Part shown: piece after piece, positions 35,767 through 44,082 of the stretch | Layout of the letters: every line of letters starts with the position of its first letter | Numbering within the stretch: the stretch's first letter is position 1 | Assembly (NCBI RefSeq): GCF_008329645.1 | Contig: NZ_CP043474.1 | Location: forward strand, 5,146,001-5,210,000 | DNA from: Mycolicibacterium grossiae | GTDB taxonomy: Bacteria > Actinomycetota > Actinomycetes > Mycobacteriales > Mycobacteriaceae | DNA length: 64,000 bases | Direction of reading: 5' to 3' | Notes under the pieces: model-generated | The model's input: the letters and a program-made list of their open reading frames with translations, nothing else | Told to the model about the DNA's origin: nothing | Databases searched by the model: none | Translations under genes and position numbers: made by a program

Positions 35767-37277
35767 GTATCTCGCTGCTTCTGGAAATGGCGTCCTCCGC
35801 CGAGCCCGAGCGGACGGCGGTGGTGTCCGGCGACGTCCGGCTCAGCACCGAGGAACTGAGTGCGCTCGCCGACGGCGGCGCCGGCGTGATCGCGGCGTCG
35901 GGCGCCCAGCACGTCGCCTACGTGGGCCTGGGCGGCGCACTGCTTCCCCTGCTGCTGTTCTCCGCGGCGCGCGCGGCCGTGCCGGTGACACCGCTCAACT
36001 ACCGGTTGTCCACCGACGGCCTGCGGGCCCTGCTCGACCGGCTGCCGGAACCGTTGGTCGTGGTCGACGAGGAGTACCGCGATGCCGTCGGCGACGGCTA
36101 CCGCTCGATGAGCGCCGACGAGTTCCTCGCCGCGGCGCGCACGGCCGAGCCGGTCACCGAGTTCGCCGACCCCGATGCCGTGGCGGTCGTGCTGTTCACC
36201 TCGGGCACCACGTCGAAGCCCAAGGCCGTCGAACTCACCCACAACAACCTCACCAGCTACGTGACCGGCACCGTCGAGTTCGCGTCCGCCGAACCCGGTG
36301 ACGCGGCGCTGATCTGCGTGCCGCCGTACCACATCGCCGGCGTGGGTGCGGCCCTGTCGAATCCCTACGCCGGCCGAAAGATGGTGTACCTCCCGCACTT
36401 CGATGCCGCCGAGTGGGTGCGGCTGGTGGGCACCGAGAACGTCACCTCCGCCACGGTGGTGCCCACCATGCTGGACCGCATCGTCACGGTGCTCGACGCC
36501 GACGCGATAGCGCTGCCGTCGCTGCGGACGTTGGCCTACGGCGGCTCCAAGGTGCCGCTGCCCCTGGTCCGCAAGGCGCTGTCACTGCTGCCGAACGTCG
36601 GGTTCGTCAACGCCTACGGTCTCACCGAGACCAGCTCGACCATCGCCGTGCTCACCCCCGACGACCACCGTGCCGCCCTCGCGGCGACCGACGCCGCCGC
36701 CGCCCGCCGGCTCGGCTCGGTGGGTCAGCCCGTCCCCGGCGTCGAGGTCGAGATCCGCGCCGAGGACGGCACGGTGCTGGGCCCGGACGAGACCGGCGAA
36801 CTGTTCGTGCGGGGCGAACAGGTCTCGGGGCGCTACACCGACATCGGGTCCGTGCTCGACGAGAACGGCTGGTTTCCCACCAAGGACGTCGCGCTGCTCG
36901 ACGCCGACGGCTACCTGTTCATCGGCGGCCGTTCGGACGACACCATCATCCGCGGCGGGGAGAACATCGCCCCGGCCGAGATCGAGGACGTCCTCGTCGA
37001 GCACCCGCACGTGCGCGACTGTGCGGTGGTCGGCGCCGACGACCCCGAATGGGGACAGATCATCGTGGCCGTCGTCGTGCCGGACGCGGGCACCGAACCC
37101 GATCCCGAGGATCTGCGATCGCACGTGCGGGCGCAGTTGCGCGGGTCACGCACCCCCGACCGCGTCGTCTTCCGCGACGAACTCCCGACGAATGCGACCG
37201 GCAAGGTGCTGCGACGCGAACTCGTCGGCGAGCTGAATTCCGGCACCATCCCCACCGCGACCAAGGAGCCCGCATGA
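35763..37277 (+). CDS. acyl-CoA synthetase (class I adenylate-forming)
   Basis: This 504-residue ligase has the P-loop LFTSGTTSKPKAVELTHNNL, then NAYGLTETSSTIAV, GELFVRGEQVSGRY, GWFPTKDVALLD, RGGENIAPAEIE and the C-terminal Lys in TNATGKVLRREL. It forms an acyl-adenylate and then the CoA thioester. ATG 35763 overlaps the SDR stop. It is the second CoA ligase of the island and may activate a different acid from the one at 28712-30142. Confidence 0.92.
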   Translation: MSISLLLEMASSAEPERTAVVSGDVRLSTEELSALADGGAGVIAASGAQHVAYVGLGGALLPLLLFSAARAAVPVTPLNYRLSTDGLRALLDRLPEPLVVVDEEYRDAVGDGYRSMSADEFLAAARTAEPVTEFADPDAVAVVLFTSGTTSKPKAVELTHNNLTSYVTGTVEFASAEPGDAALICVPPYHIAGVGAALSNPYAGRKMVYLPHFDAAEWVRLVGTENVTSATVVPTMLDRIVTVLDADAIALPSLRTLAYGGSKVPLPLVRKALSLLPNVGFVNAYGLTETSSTIAVLTPDDHRAALAATDAAAARRLGSVGQPVPGVEVEIRAEDGTVLGPDETGELFVRGEQVSGRYTDIGSVLDENGWFPTKDVALLDADGYLFIGGRSDDTIIRGGENIAPAEIEDVLVEHPHVRDCAVVGADDPEWGQIIVAVVVPDAGTEPDPEDLRSHVRAQLRGSRTPDRVVFRDELPTNATGKVLRRELVGELNSGTIPTATKEPA

Positions 37278-37576
37278 TCAAGAACGGCACCCGACTGCAG
37301 AGCCAGGTCTGCGACACCCAGGTGATCGTGGTGCGCAGCGCCGACGACCTCGACGACCTGCGCGCCGGCGGCGCACCGATGGTGCCCGTCGGCAGCGACG
37401 TCGACGCGGCGCTGTCCCTCGACGAGGGCCTGGCCGAGGGCAACCTGATGGGCAAGCGCTACGTGACCGACTCGGGCGCCGAGGTGCTCGTGACCAAGGC
37501 GGGCAAGGGAACGCTCAGCGTCGGCACCACCCCCCTGAACGTCAAGGAAGCCAAGCCGCTGCCCGCCAGCGACTGA
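37274..37576 (+). CDS. conserved hypothetical small protein
   Basis: This 100-residue soluble protein has no domain that I can name. ATG 37274 overlaps the stop of the CoA ligase (ATGA), so it is co-translated with it. The sequence has a single Cys (QVCDTQVIVVR), a Gly-Lys-rich middle (LMGKRYVTDSGAEVLVTKAGKG) and ends KPLPASD. Its fixed place after a CoA ligase suggests a role in the same pathway. Confidence 0.75.
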   Translation: MIKNGTRLQSQVCDTQVIVVRSADDLDDLRAGGAPMVPVGSDVDAALSLDEGLAEGNLMGKRYVTDSGAEVLVTKAGKGTLSVGTTPLNVKEAKPLPASD

Positions 37577-37700
37577 CGTCTCTCCCCCCGCGCTCGTCGC
37601 CGGCGGGGGTTCGTGGAATCCATGCGCGCGGGCACCGTGCGCGGGGTACGTTGACGGCACTAGCACCGAGGTTCGACAGCGCAGCTCCCTTGGTCACCAC

Positions 37701-37717
37701 GAACCCCGTCGGGGTTC
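37701..37717. other. leader hairpin GAACCCC-GTC-GGGGTTC
   Basis: A perfect 7-bp stem with a 3-base loop, 26 bp upstream of the GAF-protein start. The 166-bp gap 37577-37742 also contains a TTGACG that could be a -35 element. The hairpin may be a leader structure or a weak terminator; no U-tract follows. Confidence 0.45.
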
Positions 37718-37742
37718 CTCGAAGCGAAGGCGGAGCCGGTTG

Positions 37743-38606
37743 GTGGATGACTCCTCGACCGCGACGGGCGTGGCCGCACCCGCCATCCCGCGTGTCGGGC
37801 TGTTGTCCCGGAAGACGATTCGCGCCGCGATCGCCCGCGTGCAGCAGGTGCACGGCCTCACCGACCCCGACGACGGCTTCGGCGCTCTGCAGAAGGCCTC
37901 GCAGGCCCACAACGTGAAGCTGCGCGCGGTGGCGGCGGCATTCCTCTCCGAGCGCGAACCGGCCGCCAACGGCAGGCGCCCGCGTCCTGCTGCGCCGGCC
38001 CTGACGTTCTCCACTCACGGCGCGGACGCCCAGCCCAACCGCAAGCGCATCCTCACCGATCTGATGACCGGCGTCTCGGCGGCCGCCGGCGCCGACTTCG
38101 GCCTCGTCCAACTGCGCGACCCCGTACACGGCGGCCTCATCATCGAGAATCAGCACGGCTTCGACCGCGACTTCCTCGACCTGTTCGCCTATCTGGACGA
38201 CACCGGCACCGCGAGCGGCACCACGCTGGCCCGGCGGTCCGCGACCGCGGTCGCGGACGTCGCGACCTCGCCGATCTACGGTGCGACCGATCGCGCGGCG
38301 ATCCTCGCCGCCGGCGTCCGCGCACTGCTCTCGGTCCCCCTGCTCGACGAGCACGGCGACCTGCAGGGGGCGGTGGCGGCGGTCTTCGCGGCGCCGCACG
38401 AGGTACCCGAGGCAATCGAGACGATGATCCGGCTGCACGCCGACGAGTGCGCACGGTGGTTGCACTGGTACAACCTCGTCACGATGCCCCGCGTGGTGGC
38501 GTCGGTGCACGCTGCGGCGCGCGCGGCCCGCGCCGCGCAGCGCGGCACCGGCGGTGTGAGCCCCACGCCGATCGCGCTGCCGCCGCGGATCTCCGCCATC
38601 CAGTAG
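37743..38606 (+). CDS. GAF domain sensor protein
   Basis: This 287-residue protein has a helical N-terminal segment (LLSRKTIRAAIARVQQVHGLTDPDDGFGALQKASQAHNVKLRAVAAAFL, about residues 20-75) resembling an ANTAR-like RNA-binding domain, followed by a GAF domain (about 100-220, with NQHGFDRDFLDLF and SVPLLDEHGDLQGAVAAVF). ANTAR/GAF proteins control transcription antitermination in response to ligands. The start is GTG 37743 (TTG 37740 is also possible). It ends in a low-complexity Ala/Arg tail. The target is unknown. Confidence 0.75.
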   Translation: MDDSSTATGVAAPAIPRVGLLSRKTIRAAIARVQQVHGLTDPDDGFGALQKASQAHNVKLRAVAAAFLSEREPAANGRRPRPAAPALTFSTHGADAQPNRKRILTDLMTGVSAAAGADFGLVQLRDPVHGGLIIENQHGFDRDFLDLFAYLDDTGTASGTTLARRSATAVADVATSPIYGATDRAAILAAGVRALLSVPLLDEHGDLQGAVAAVFAAPHEVPEAIETMIRLHADECARWLHWYNLVTMPRVVASVHAAARAARAAQRGTGGVSPTPIALPPRISAIQ

Positions 38607-38639
38607 GACGCTCCCAGCGCTGTCACGGCGTCAGGGGCG

Positions 38640-39410
38640 TCACCGACTGGCGGCGCGCGGTCCCCGAGCGGCGGCGACGACGTCGCCGGTGAACCGCGAC
38701 AGCAGGACCGCCTGCGTCGCCGCGAGGTGCCGACGGGTGATGCGGTGGACGTCGTCGGCACGGCCCGCCGCGATGTCGTCGACGAGACGGCGGTGGGTGC
38801 GCACGGCACCGCGCGCCTCGGCGGGCGACGGATACTCACCCCGCCGGGAGACCGCGGCCGCCCACTGGCGCTCCTGCGCCGACCACAGCGCGACGAGGCT
38901 GCGCACCACGAACCGGATGGTGCCGTTGGGGGTGAAGGCCACGACGAGGTCGTGGAATTCGCGGGCGACGCGGGTGAAGGCCACGCCGTCGGCCACGACC
39001 TCCGCCGAGGCGTCCACGTTGGCGGTCAGCGCGGGGACGACCGCCGTCGCGCGGTCGGGCCGCCGAGCCACCTCCGCGGCCGCCAGCGGCTCGAGATGCA
39101 GCAGGCCCTCGGCGAGATCGCCGAGCGTCACGCCGGCGCCCTGCAACACCAGTCCGAGGTGGTAGGCCGCCGAGGTCTGGTCGGGGCGGTGCACTTCGGC
39201 ACCGCCGACGCTGCCCCGGCGGACCGTCACCAGCCCCTCGGTCTCGAGGATCCGCAGCGCCTCCCGCACCGAGGGGTAGCTGACGCCGAACTCGCGCACC
39301 AGCTGGTCCTGCGTGGGCAGCCGCTCGCCCTCGGCGCCGGTGAGGATGCGTTCGCGCAGTTCGGCGGCCACGGTCTCCGCGATGCGTTGCTGAGGGATCC
39401 GCCCGGTCAC
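38640..39410 (-). CDS. GntR family (FadR type) transcriptional regulator
   Basis: This 256-residue protein has a winged helix at residues about 10-75 (ETVAAELRERILTG, LPTQDQLVREFGVSYPSVREALRILETEGLVTVRRG) and an all-helical FCD ligand-binding domain after it. It is divergent from the acyl-CoA dehydrogenase operon, and a perfect 22-bp palindrome lies between them. It probably represses that operon until an acyl-CoA binds. The start is GTG 39410. Confidence 0.92.
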   Translation of the reverse strand: MTGRIPQQRIAETVAAELRERILTGAEGERLPTQDQLVREFGVSYPSVREALRILETEGLVTVRRGSVGGAEVHRPDQTSAAYHLGLVLQGAGVTLGDLAEGLLHLEPLAAAEVARRPDRATAVVPALTANVDASAEVVADGVAFTRVAREFHDLVVAFTPNGTIRFVVRSLVALWSAQERQWAAAVSRRGEYPSPAEARGAVRTHRRLVDDIAAGRADDVHRITRRHLAATQAVLLSRFTGDVVAAARGPRAASR

Positions 39411-39421
39411 GACCGAATACT

Positions 39422-39443
39422 AGCAATCCTTATAAGGATTGCT
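39422..39443. promoter_or_regulatory. perfect 22-bp palindromic operator of the FadR/GntR regulator
   Basis: Arms AGCAATCCTTA and TAAGGATTGCT, with no mismatch. It lies 11 bp upstream of the regulator start and ends 1 bp before a -10 like TACGAT for the acyl-CoA dehydrogenase operon. Bound repressor would block both promoters. Confidence 0.85.
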
Positions 39444-39444
39444 C

Positions 39445-39450
39445 TACGAT
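39445..39450 (+). promoter_or_regulatory. -10 element TACGAT of a probably leaderless transcript
   Basis: TACGAT ends 6 bp before the GTG at 39457, the spacing expected when transcription begins at the start codon, as is common in mycobacteria. The operator palindrome occupies the -35 region. Confidence 0.55.
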
Positions 39451-39456
39451 CGCCGG

Positions 39457-40622
39457 GTGGACTTCCAAATGAGTGGCGCGGCAACGGCGCTGCGCGAGGA
39501 GCTGCGCGGCCTGGTGCGCGACCACCTGCCCGAGGACTTCCTCGGCGCGTTCACGTCCGACCCCGCTGATCTGGAGACCGCCCAGGGGTTCTGCCGCTTG
39601 CTCGCCGATCGCGGCCTGCTGTGCATGTCGTGGCCCGAGGAGTTCGGCGGTCGCGGTTCGTCACCCTGGGAGCAGACGGTGGTGCGCGAGGAGATGTGGG
39701 CGCACCACGAGCCGCGTGGCGCGCAGTACATGGGCGTCAACTGGGTCGGCCCCACGCTCATGCGGCACGGCACACCCGCCCAGCAGCGCACCCACCTGCC
39801 GCCGATCGCGCGCGGCGAGGTCATCTGGTGTCAGGGCTTCAGCGAGCCGGAGGCCGGGTCCGACCTCGCGTCGCTGCGCACCACCGCCACACCCGACGGC
39901 GACGGCTGGCGGATCAACGGCCAGAAGATCTGGACGTCCTACGCGACGATGGCGCAGTGGTGCTTCCTGCTGGCCCGCACCACGCGGGTCGGCGACGGCG
40001 GCGTGGCCCGCAAGCAGCAGGGGCTGACGATATTCCTCGTGCCCATGGACGATCCGGCGATCACGGTGCGCCCCATCGGCTGCATGATGGGCCCGCACCA
40101 CCTCAACGAGGTGTTCTTCGACGATCTCCGCGTCACGGCCGACGACGTCCTCGGCGACGTCGACGACGGCTGGTCCATCGTGCAGGCCGTGCTGGCCTTC
40201 GAGCGCGTCGGCATCGCGCGGTACGCCCGGTGCGAGCGGCTGCTGCACCTGGCGCCCGACGCGCTCGGCGAGCGGTGGGACGACCTCTCCGTGGAGTTGC
40301 GCGGCCGCTGGGTTCGCGCGCTGACCCTGTGCCGCCGGGCGCGCCTGCTGGCCTACCGCGTGGTGGCACTGCAGGCCGGCGGCACGGTGACCCCCACCGA
40401 CGCCGCGGCCTACCGCATCGCGGTGACGACCTCGATCAGGTCAGCGCCGAGGTGCTGGTCGAGATCGCCGCCGAGATCGGTGCCGACGCCCCGCCGGCGA
40501 GCGCACTATTCCTGCGCGAAGTCAACGACCACTGGCGCTACTCGCAGGCCGCCACGGTGTCCTCCGGGAGCATCGAGATGCAACGCATCCTGTTGGCGCG
40601 CAGCATGGTGGCGCCGCGATGA
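39457..40622 (+). pseudogene. acyl-CoA dehydrogenase (large type), frameshifted near the 3' end
   Basis: The first 325 codons encode a normal acyl-CoA dehydrogenase (WCQGFSEPEAGSDLASL, QKIWTSYATMAQWCFLLART). At about 40430-40431 the frame is lost: the expected C-terminus (LDQVSAEVLVEIAAEIGADA to SIEMQRILLARSMV) continues in another frame to 40622. The sequence there reads GACGACCTCGATCAG, and one more C (ACC CTC GAT CAG) would restore it. The total length (1166 nt) is one base short of a whole number of codons. It is either a recent inactivation or a sequencing error. Confidence 0.85.
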
Positions 40623-41304
40623 ACATCGACCTGAGTCCCGAGGCTCTCGAGTTCGGCGCGCAGGCGCGACGCGCATTCGACGCCGCCGGCGGCGACGCGC
40701 TGGTTCGGGCCGCCGAGGCTGATCCGCGGTCACGGGAGGCCGTCGCGGGCGCCGTGCTCACCGATCTCGGCGCGTGGGAGCTGACGCCGCGAACGGACGC
40801 CGACTCGTTGGAGGCCGCGGCGGCGCTGTGCCGCAGCGCGGGGTACTGGTGCCCTGCTGGACGCTGCTCGGCATGCTCGACCGCGCGCTCGACGTGACGG
40901 TCGAGCACGTCCGGTTGCGCCGGCAGTTCGGCCAACCGCTGTCCGGGTTTCAGGGCGTGCAATTCCAGCTCACCGATGCCGAGGTGGAACGCGCCGGCGT
41001 CGACGTCCTCGCCAAGTACGCCCTGTGGAGCGCCGGCAGCGGGCGACCGGAGGCGCTCGACGACGCGCTGGCGTTGCGGATGGCCGCCCTCGAGGCCGCC
41101 GAGGTCGTCTTCCGGGTGACCCACCAGCTGCACGGGGCGGTCGGTTTCTGCGACGAGACCACGCTGTCCTGGCTGTCCCGGTACAGCCAGCCGCTGCGCC
41201 GCCTGCCGCTGGGACTGAGCGCGACGCGCGAGCTGCTCGCCACGCGCACCGGGCGGCACGGCCTGACCGGACTGTTCGGCACCCACCCGGAGCTGACGCG
41301 GTGA
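40619..41304 (+). pseudogene. acyl-CoA dehydrogenase (small type), internal deletion and frameshift
   Basis: ATG 40619 opens a normal N-terminus (IDLSPEALEFGAQARRAFDA), readable to AAALCRSAGYW at about 40853. The sequence then jumps to another frame that encodes only the C-terminal acyl-CoA dehydrogenase part (PCWTLLGMLDRALDVTVEHV to the TGA at 41304). The two parts together make about 230 residues, whereas intact relatives have about 340-370, so roughly 110-140 codons have been lost at the junction TACTGG/TGCCCTGCTGG. A deletion of this size is not a base-calling error. Confidence 0.85.
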
Positions 41305-42491
41305 CCGACCTCGACGCCTTCCGCGCCGAGGTGCGGCAGTGGTGCGCCGACCACGTGCCGTCCGATTGGCGGGACACCCAGACCGGCGCCGACGACGCGA
41401 CGTTCGTCGCCTTCCAGAAGGACTGGTTCGCCCGCCTGCACGCGGCGGGCTATGCGGTGCCCCACTGGCCCGCCGCGTGGGGCGGCGGGATGCCGGTGGC
41501 CCAGCAGATCGTGCTGTACCAGGAGTTGGCCGCAGCCGACGCGCCCCGCCTGGTGCTGGCGTTCGTCGGCATCCACCACGCCGCCTCGACCTTGCTCATC
41601 GCCGGCACCGAGGAGCAGCGCCGGCGTCACCTGCCGGCGATCCTCGACGGCGAGATCTGGGTGCAGGGCTTCTCCGAACCGGAAGCCGGGTCCGACCTCG
41701 CGGCGCTCCGGACGACCGCACGCCGCGAGGGCGACGAGTTCGTCGTCAACGGGCAGAAGCTGTGGGCGAGCGGCGGCCGGCACGCGGACTGGTGCCTGCT
41801 GCTGGCCCGCACCGACCCCGACGCGCCGAAACGCAAGGGCATCTCGTACTTCCTGATGGACATGTCGACGCCCGGCATCGACGTGCGGCCGATCCGCAAC
41901 GCCGTTGGCGACTCGCACTTCTGCGAGATCTTCCTCAACGACGTCGTGATCCCCGCCGCCAACCTCATCGGCCCGGAGAACGCGGGATGGCAGGCGGCAC
42001 AGGCGACGCTCGGCGCCGAGCGCGGCATGACGATGCTGGAGCTGGCGGAACGGCTGGGCCACGCCGGCTTTCGCTGGTTGGTCGCAGAGTGTGGGCGACC
42101 GCGGCCGGACGGCAGCCGACCGCTCGACGACCACGCGGTGGCCGACACGCTCGCGAAATTCGAGACCGAGATCACCGGTCTGCGCGGTCTGTGCCGGGCG
42201 GTCGTGGAGGGGCACGACCGCGGCGACGTCGGCCCGGCCGATCCGTCGATCGTCAAGTTGTTCTACAGCGAATTGCTACAACGGATCACCGACTTCGGCG
42301 CGGAGATCGGCGGACTGGAGGCGCAGACGGTGCTGACCAAGCCGATGTCCAGCGGGTGGGAATCCGGGGCGTGGATGCTCGACTTCGTCGGGTCCTGGGA
42401 GTGGACGATCCCCGGGGGCGCGAGCGAGATCCAGCGCACGATCATCGCCGAACGCGGACTGGGTCTGCCGCGGGATCCGGTGCCGTCGTGA
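41301..42491 (+). CDS. acyl-CoA dehydrogenase, large subunit type
   Basis: This is an intact acyl-CoA dehydrogenase of 396 residues. It has VQGFSEPEAGSDLAALRTTA, QKLWASGGRHADWCLLLART, and the C-terminal IPGGASEIQRTIIAERGLGLP. GTG 41301 overlaps the stop of the broken gene before it (GTGA). It is paired with the next gene as a probable heteromeric enzyme. It and its partner are the only working acyl-CoA dehydrogenases of this FadR/GntR-controlled operon. Confidence 0.92.
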   Translation: MTDLDAFRAEVRQWCADHVPSDWRDTQTGADDATFVAFQKDWFARLHAAGYAVPHWPAAWGGGMPVAQQIVLYQELAAADAPRLVLAFVGIHHAASTLLIAGTEEQRRRHLPAILDGEIWVQGFSEPEAGSDLAALRTTARREGDEFVVNGQKLWASGGRHADWCLLLARTDPDAPKRKGISYFLMDMSTPGIDVRPIRNAVGDSHFCEIFLNDVVIPAANLIGPENAGWQAAQATLGAERGMTMLELAERLGHAGFRWLVAECGRPRPDGSRPLDDHAVADTLAKFETEITGLRGLCRAVVEGHDRGDVGPADPSIVKLFYSELLQRITDFGAEIGGLEAQTVLTKPMSSGWESGAWMLDFVGSWEWTIPGGASEIQRTIIAERGLGLPRDPVPS

Positions 42492-43525
42492 GCGGATTCG
42501 AGGAGCTGCACGACGAGTTGCGCGCGGTGGCACGCGACGTCCTCGGCACGGGCGACGCCGACTGGGCCCGGGTGGTGGACGCGGGCTGGACGGGCCTGGA
42601 GGTCCCCGACCACCTCGGCGGCGCGGACGCCACGTTCGCCGAGACCGCGGTGGTGCTCGAGGAGTGCGGCCGGGCGGCGTCGCCGGTCGGCCTGCTCGGG
42701 GTGACGCTGGCCGTCGGCGTGCTCACCGGGCTGCCCGATGACGCGACCCGCGACGACCTGCTGGCGCGCATCGCCAATGGCGCCACCGCCTGCGTCGCAC
42801 CGGGTTTCGGGGTGGCAGGCACGTCCGCCGCAGGAACCAGCACCGTAGGAACCAGCACCGCAGGAACTAGCACCGCAACAACCATGGCGACCGGCACCGC
42901 GCGGTTCGTGCCGGACGCCCCCGGGGCCGACGTCCTGCTGCTCGTCACCGACGACGCCGTGCTCCTGGCCGACGGTGCCGCGGTGTCGCGCATGGCCGTG
43001 GTCGATCCGACGCGCTCCCTGGCGAGCGTCGACGCCGACGGCGCGGCCGTGCTGCACGCCTGGTCCGCGCCCGGTGTGGCCGACCGCTGCGCCCAGCGCG
43101 CCGCCGTGGCCGTCGCCTGCGACAGCCTCGGCGTGGCGGAGGCGATGCTGGCCCGGACCGTCGACTACGCCTCGGTCCGGCACCAGTTCGGCAGGCCGAT
43201 CGGTTCGTTCCAGGCCGTCAAGCACGCGTGTGCCGACATGCTCGTCGGCATTCGCGTCGCACGCCGGTTGGTGGCCGACGCCGTAGCAGGGGTGGCGGCC
43301 GGTGCGGATGCCGGCGAGGCCGCGGCCATGGCGAAGTCCTACACCACGGCCATGGCCGTCGACGTCGCAGGCAAGGCGATGCAGCTGCACGGGGGCATCG
43401 GCTACACCTGGGAGAGCGGGATCCACCTCTCGCTCAAGCGGGCCGCCCTCAACCGGGTGCTGTTCGGCTCCCCCGCGGAGCACCGCCGTACGCTAGCCGC
43501 CCGCTACGCCGACGCGGTGCGTTAG
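42488..43525 (+). CDS. acyl-CoA dehydrogenase, small subunit type, with repeat insertion
   Basis: This 345-residue protein has a small-type N-terminal half and the C-terminal features ARTVDYASVRHQFGRPIGSFQAVKH and MQLHGGIGYTWESGIHLSLKR. Around residues 110-135 a Thr/Ser/Gly/Ala-rich stretch is encoded by a 15-bp tandem repeat (42815-42874); intact relatives lack this. GTG 42488 overlaps the preceding stop by 4 bp. It probably pairs with the 41301-42491 product. Confidence 0.9.
   Translation: MSGFEELHDELRAVARDVLGTGDADWARVVDAGWTGLEVPDHLGGADATFAETAVVLEECGRAASPVGLLGVTLAVGVLTGLPDDATRDDLLARIANGATACVAPGFGVAGTSAAGTSTVGTSTAGTSTATTMATGTARFVPDAPGADVLLLVTDDAVLLADGAAVSRMAVVDPTRSLASVDADGAAVLHAWSAPGVADRCAQRAAVAVACDSLGVAEAMLARTVDYASVRHQFGRPIGSFQAVKHACADMLVGIRVARRLVADAVAGVAAGADAGEAAAMAKSYTTAMAVDVAGKAMQLHGGIGYTWESGIHLSLKRAALNRVLFGSPAEHRRTLAARYADAVR
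42815..42874. repeat. 15-bp tandem repeat (about 4 copies) inside acyl-CoA dehydrogenase gene
   Basis: Units GCAGGCACGTCCGCC, GCAGGAACCAGCACC, GTAGGAACCAGCACC and GCAGGAACTAGCACC. They encode (A/V)GTS(A/T) units in frame at a surface-loop position. The period of 15 equals that of the other coding repeats in this window. Confidence 0.88.
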
Positions 43526-43557
43526 GGCGCGGCCGACCGCGCGACGCGGCGCTTCGG

Positions 43558-44010
43558 TCAGGACGTTGCCGGAGCCGGAGCGAGGCCGTCCTCGAGTTGC
43601 GCGAGCAGTTCGAGCGCTGCGCGGAGGTGACGGGGATCAGCACCGGCGCCGCCGAGCAGCCGGCTCCACTTCGCCCGCAGCCGAGCGAGATTCGCGCCGG
43701 CACGGGCGGTCGGATGTAGCCGCGACTGCCGGCCGTCGTGCTCGTCGGCGGTGCGGGCGATCATCCCCTTGGCCTCGAGGTCGCGCAGTGCGCGGCTGAG
43801 GTTGCTGCGCTGCATGCCGGTGGCAGCCGCCACCGCGCTCGGCGAGGTGCCGGGGTTGCGGTCGACGAAGCGCATCACGTTGACCTCCGTGGCGGTCAGC
43901 TCGACGACGGCGGGATCGGTGTGCGCGTCGGCCGTGATGGCGCGCGCGAGCGCGAGGATGAGGTCGGCCAGGTCGGCGTACTCGGTGTGACGATCGTCGC
44001 GTGCGGGCAC
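43558..44010 (-). CDS. MarR family transcriptional regulator
   Basis: This 150-residue regulator has a winged helix (VNVMRFVDRNPGTSPSAVAAATGMQRSNLSRALRDLEAKGMIARTADEHDGRQ), the classic MarR layout with the DxRxxR-like wing. It is divergent from the MFS transporter gene across 72 bp containing a dyad, so it most likely represses that transporter. The start is GTG 44010. Confidence 0.9.
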   Translation of the reverse strand: MPARDDRHTEYADLADLILALARAITADAHTDPAVVELTATEVNVMRFVDRNPGTSPSAVAAATGMQRSNLSRALRDLEAKGMIARTADEHDGRQSRLHPTARAGANLARLRAKWSRLLGGAGADPRHLRAALELLAQLEDGLAPAPATS

Positions 44011-44041
44011 GGTTCCGAGCCTACGCCGAATGGTTGTAAGC

Positions 44042-44053
44042 TGATAAGTATCA
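44042..44053. promoter_or_regulatory. dyad TGATA-AG-TATCA, probable MarR operator
   Basis: Located between the divergent marR-type and MFS genes, with a further TGATAA half site immediately to the right (44055-44060). The AT-rich dyad stands out from the GC-rich surroundings. Confidence 0.55.
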
Positions 44054-44082
44054 TTTGATAACCATTTGGAAGGGGATGCCCC

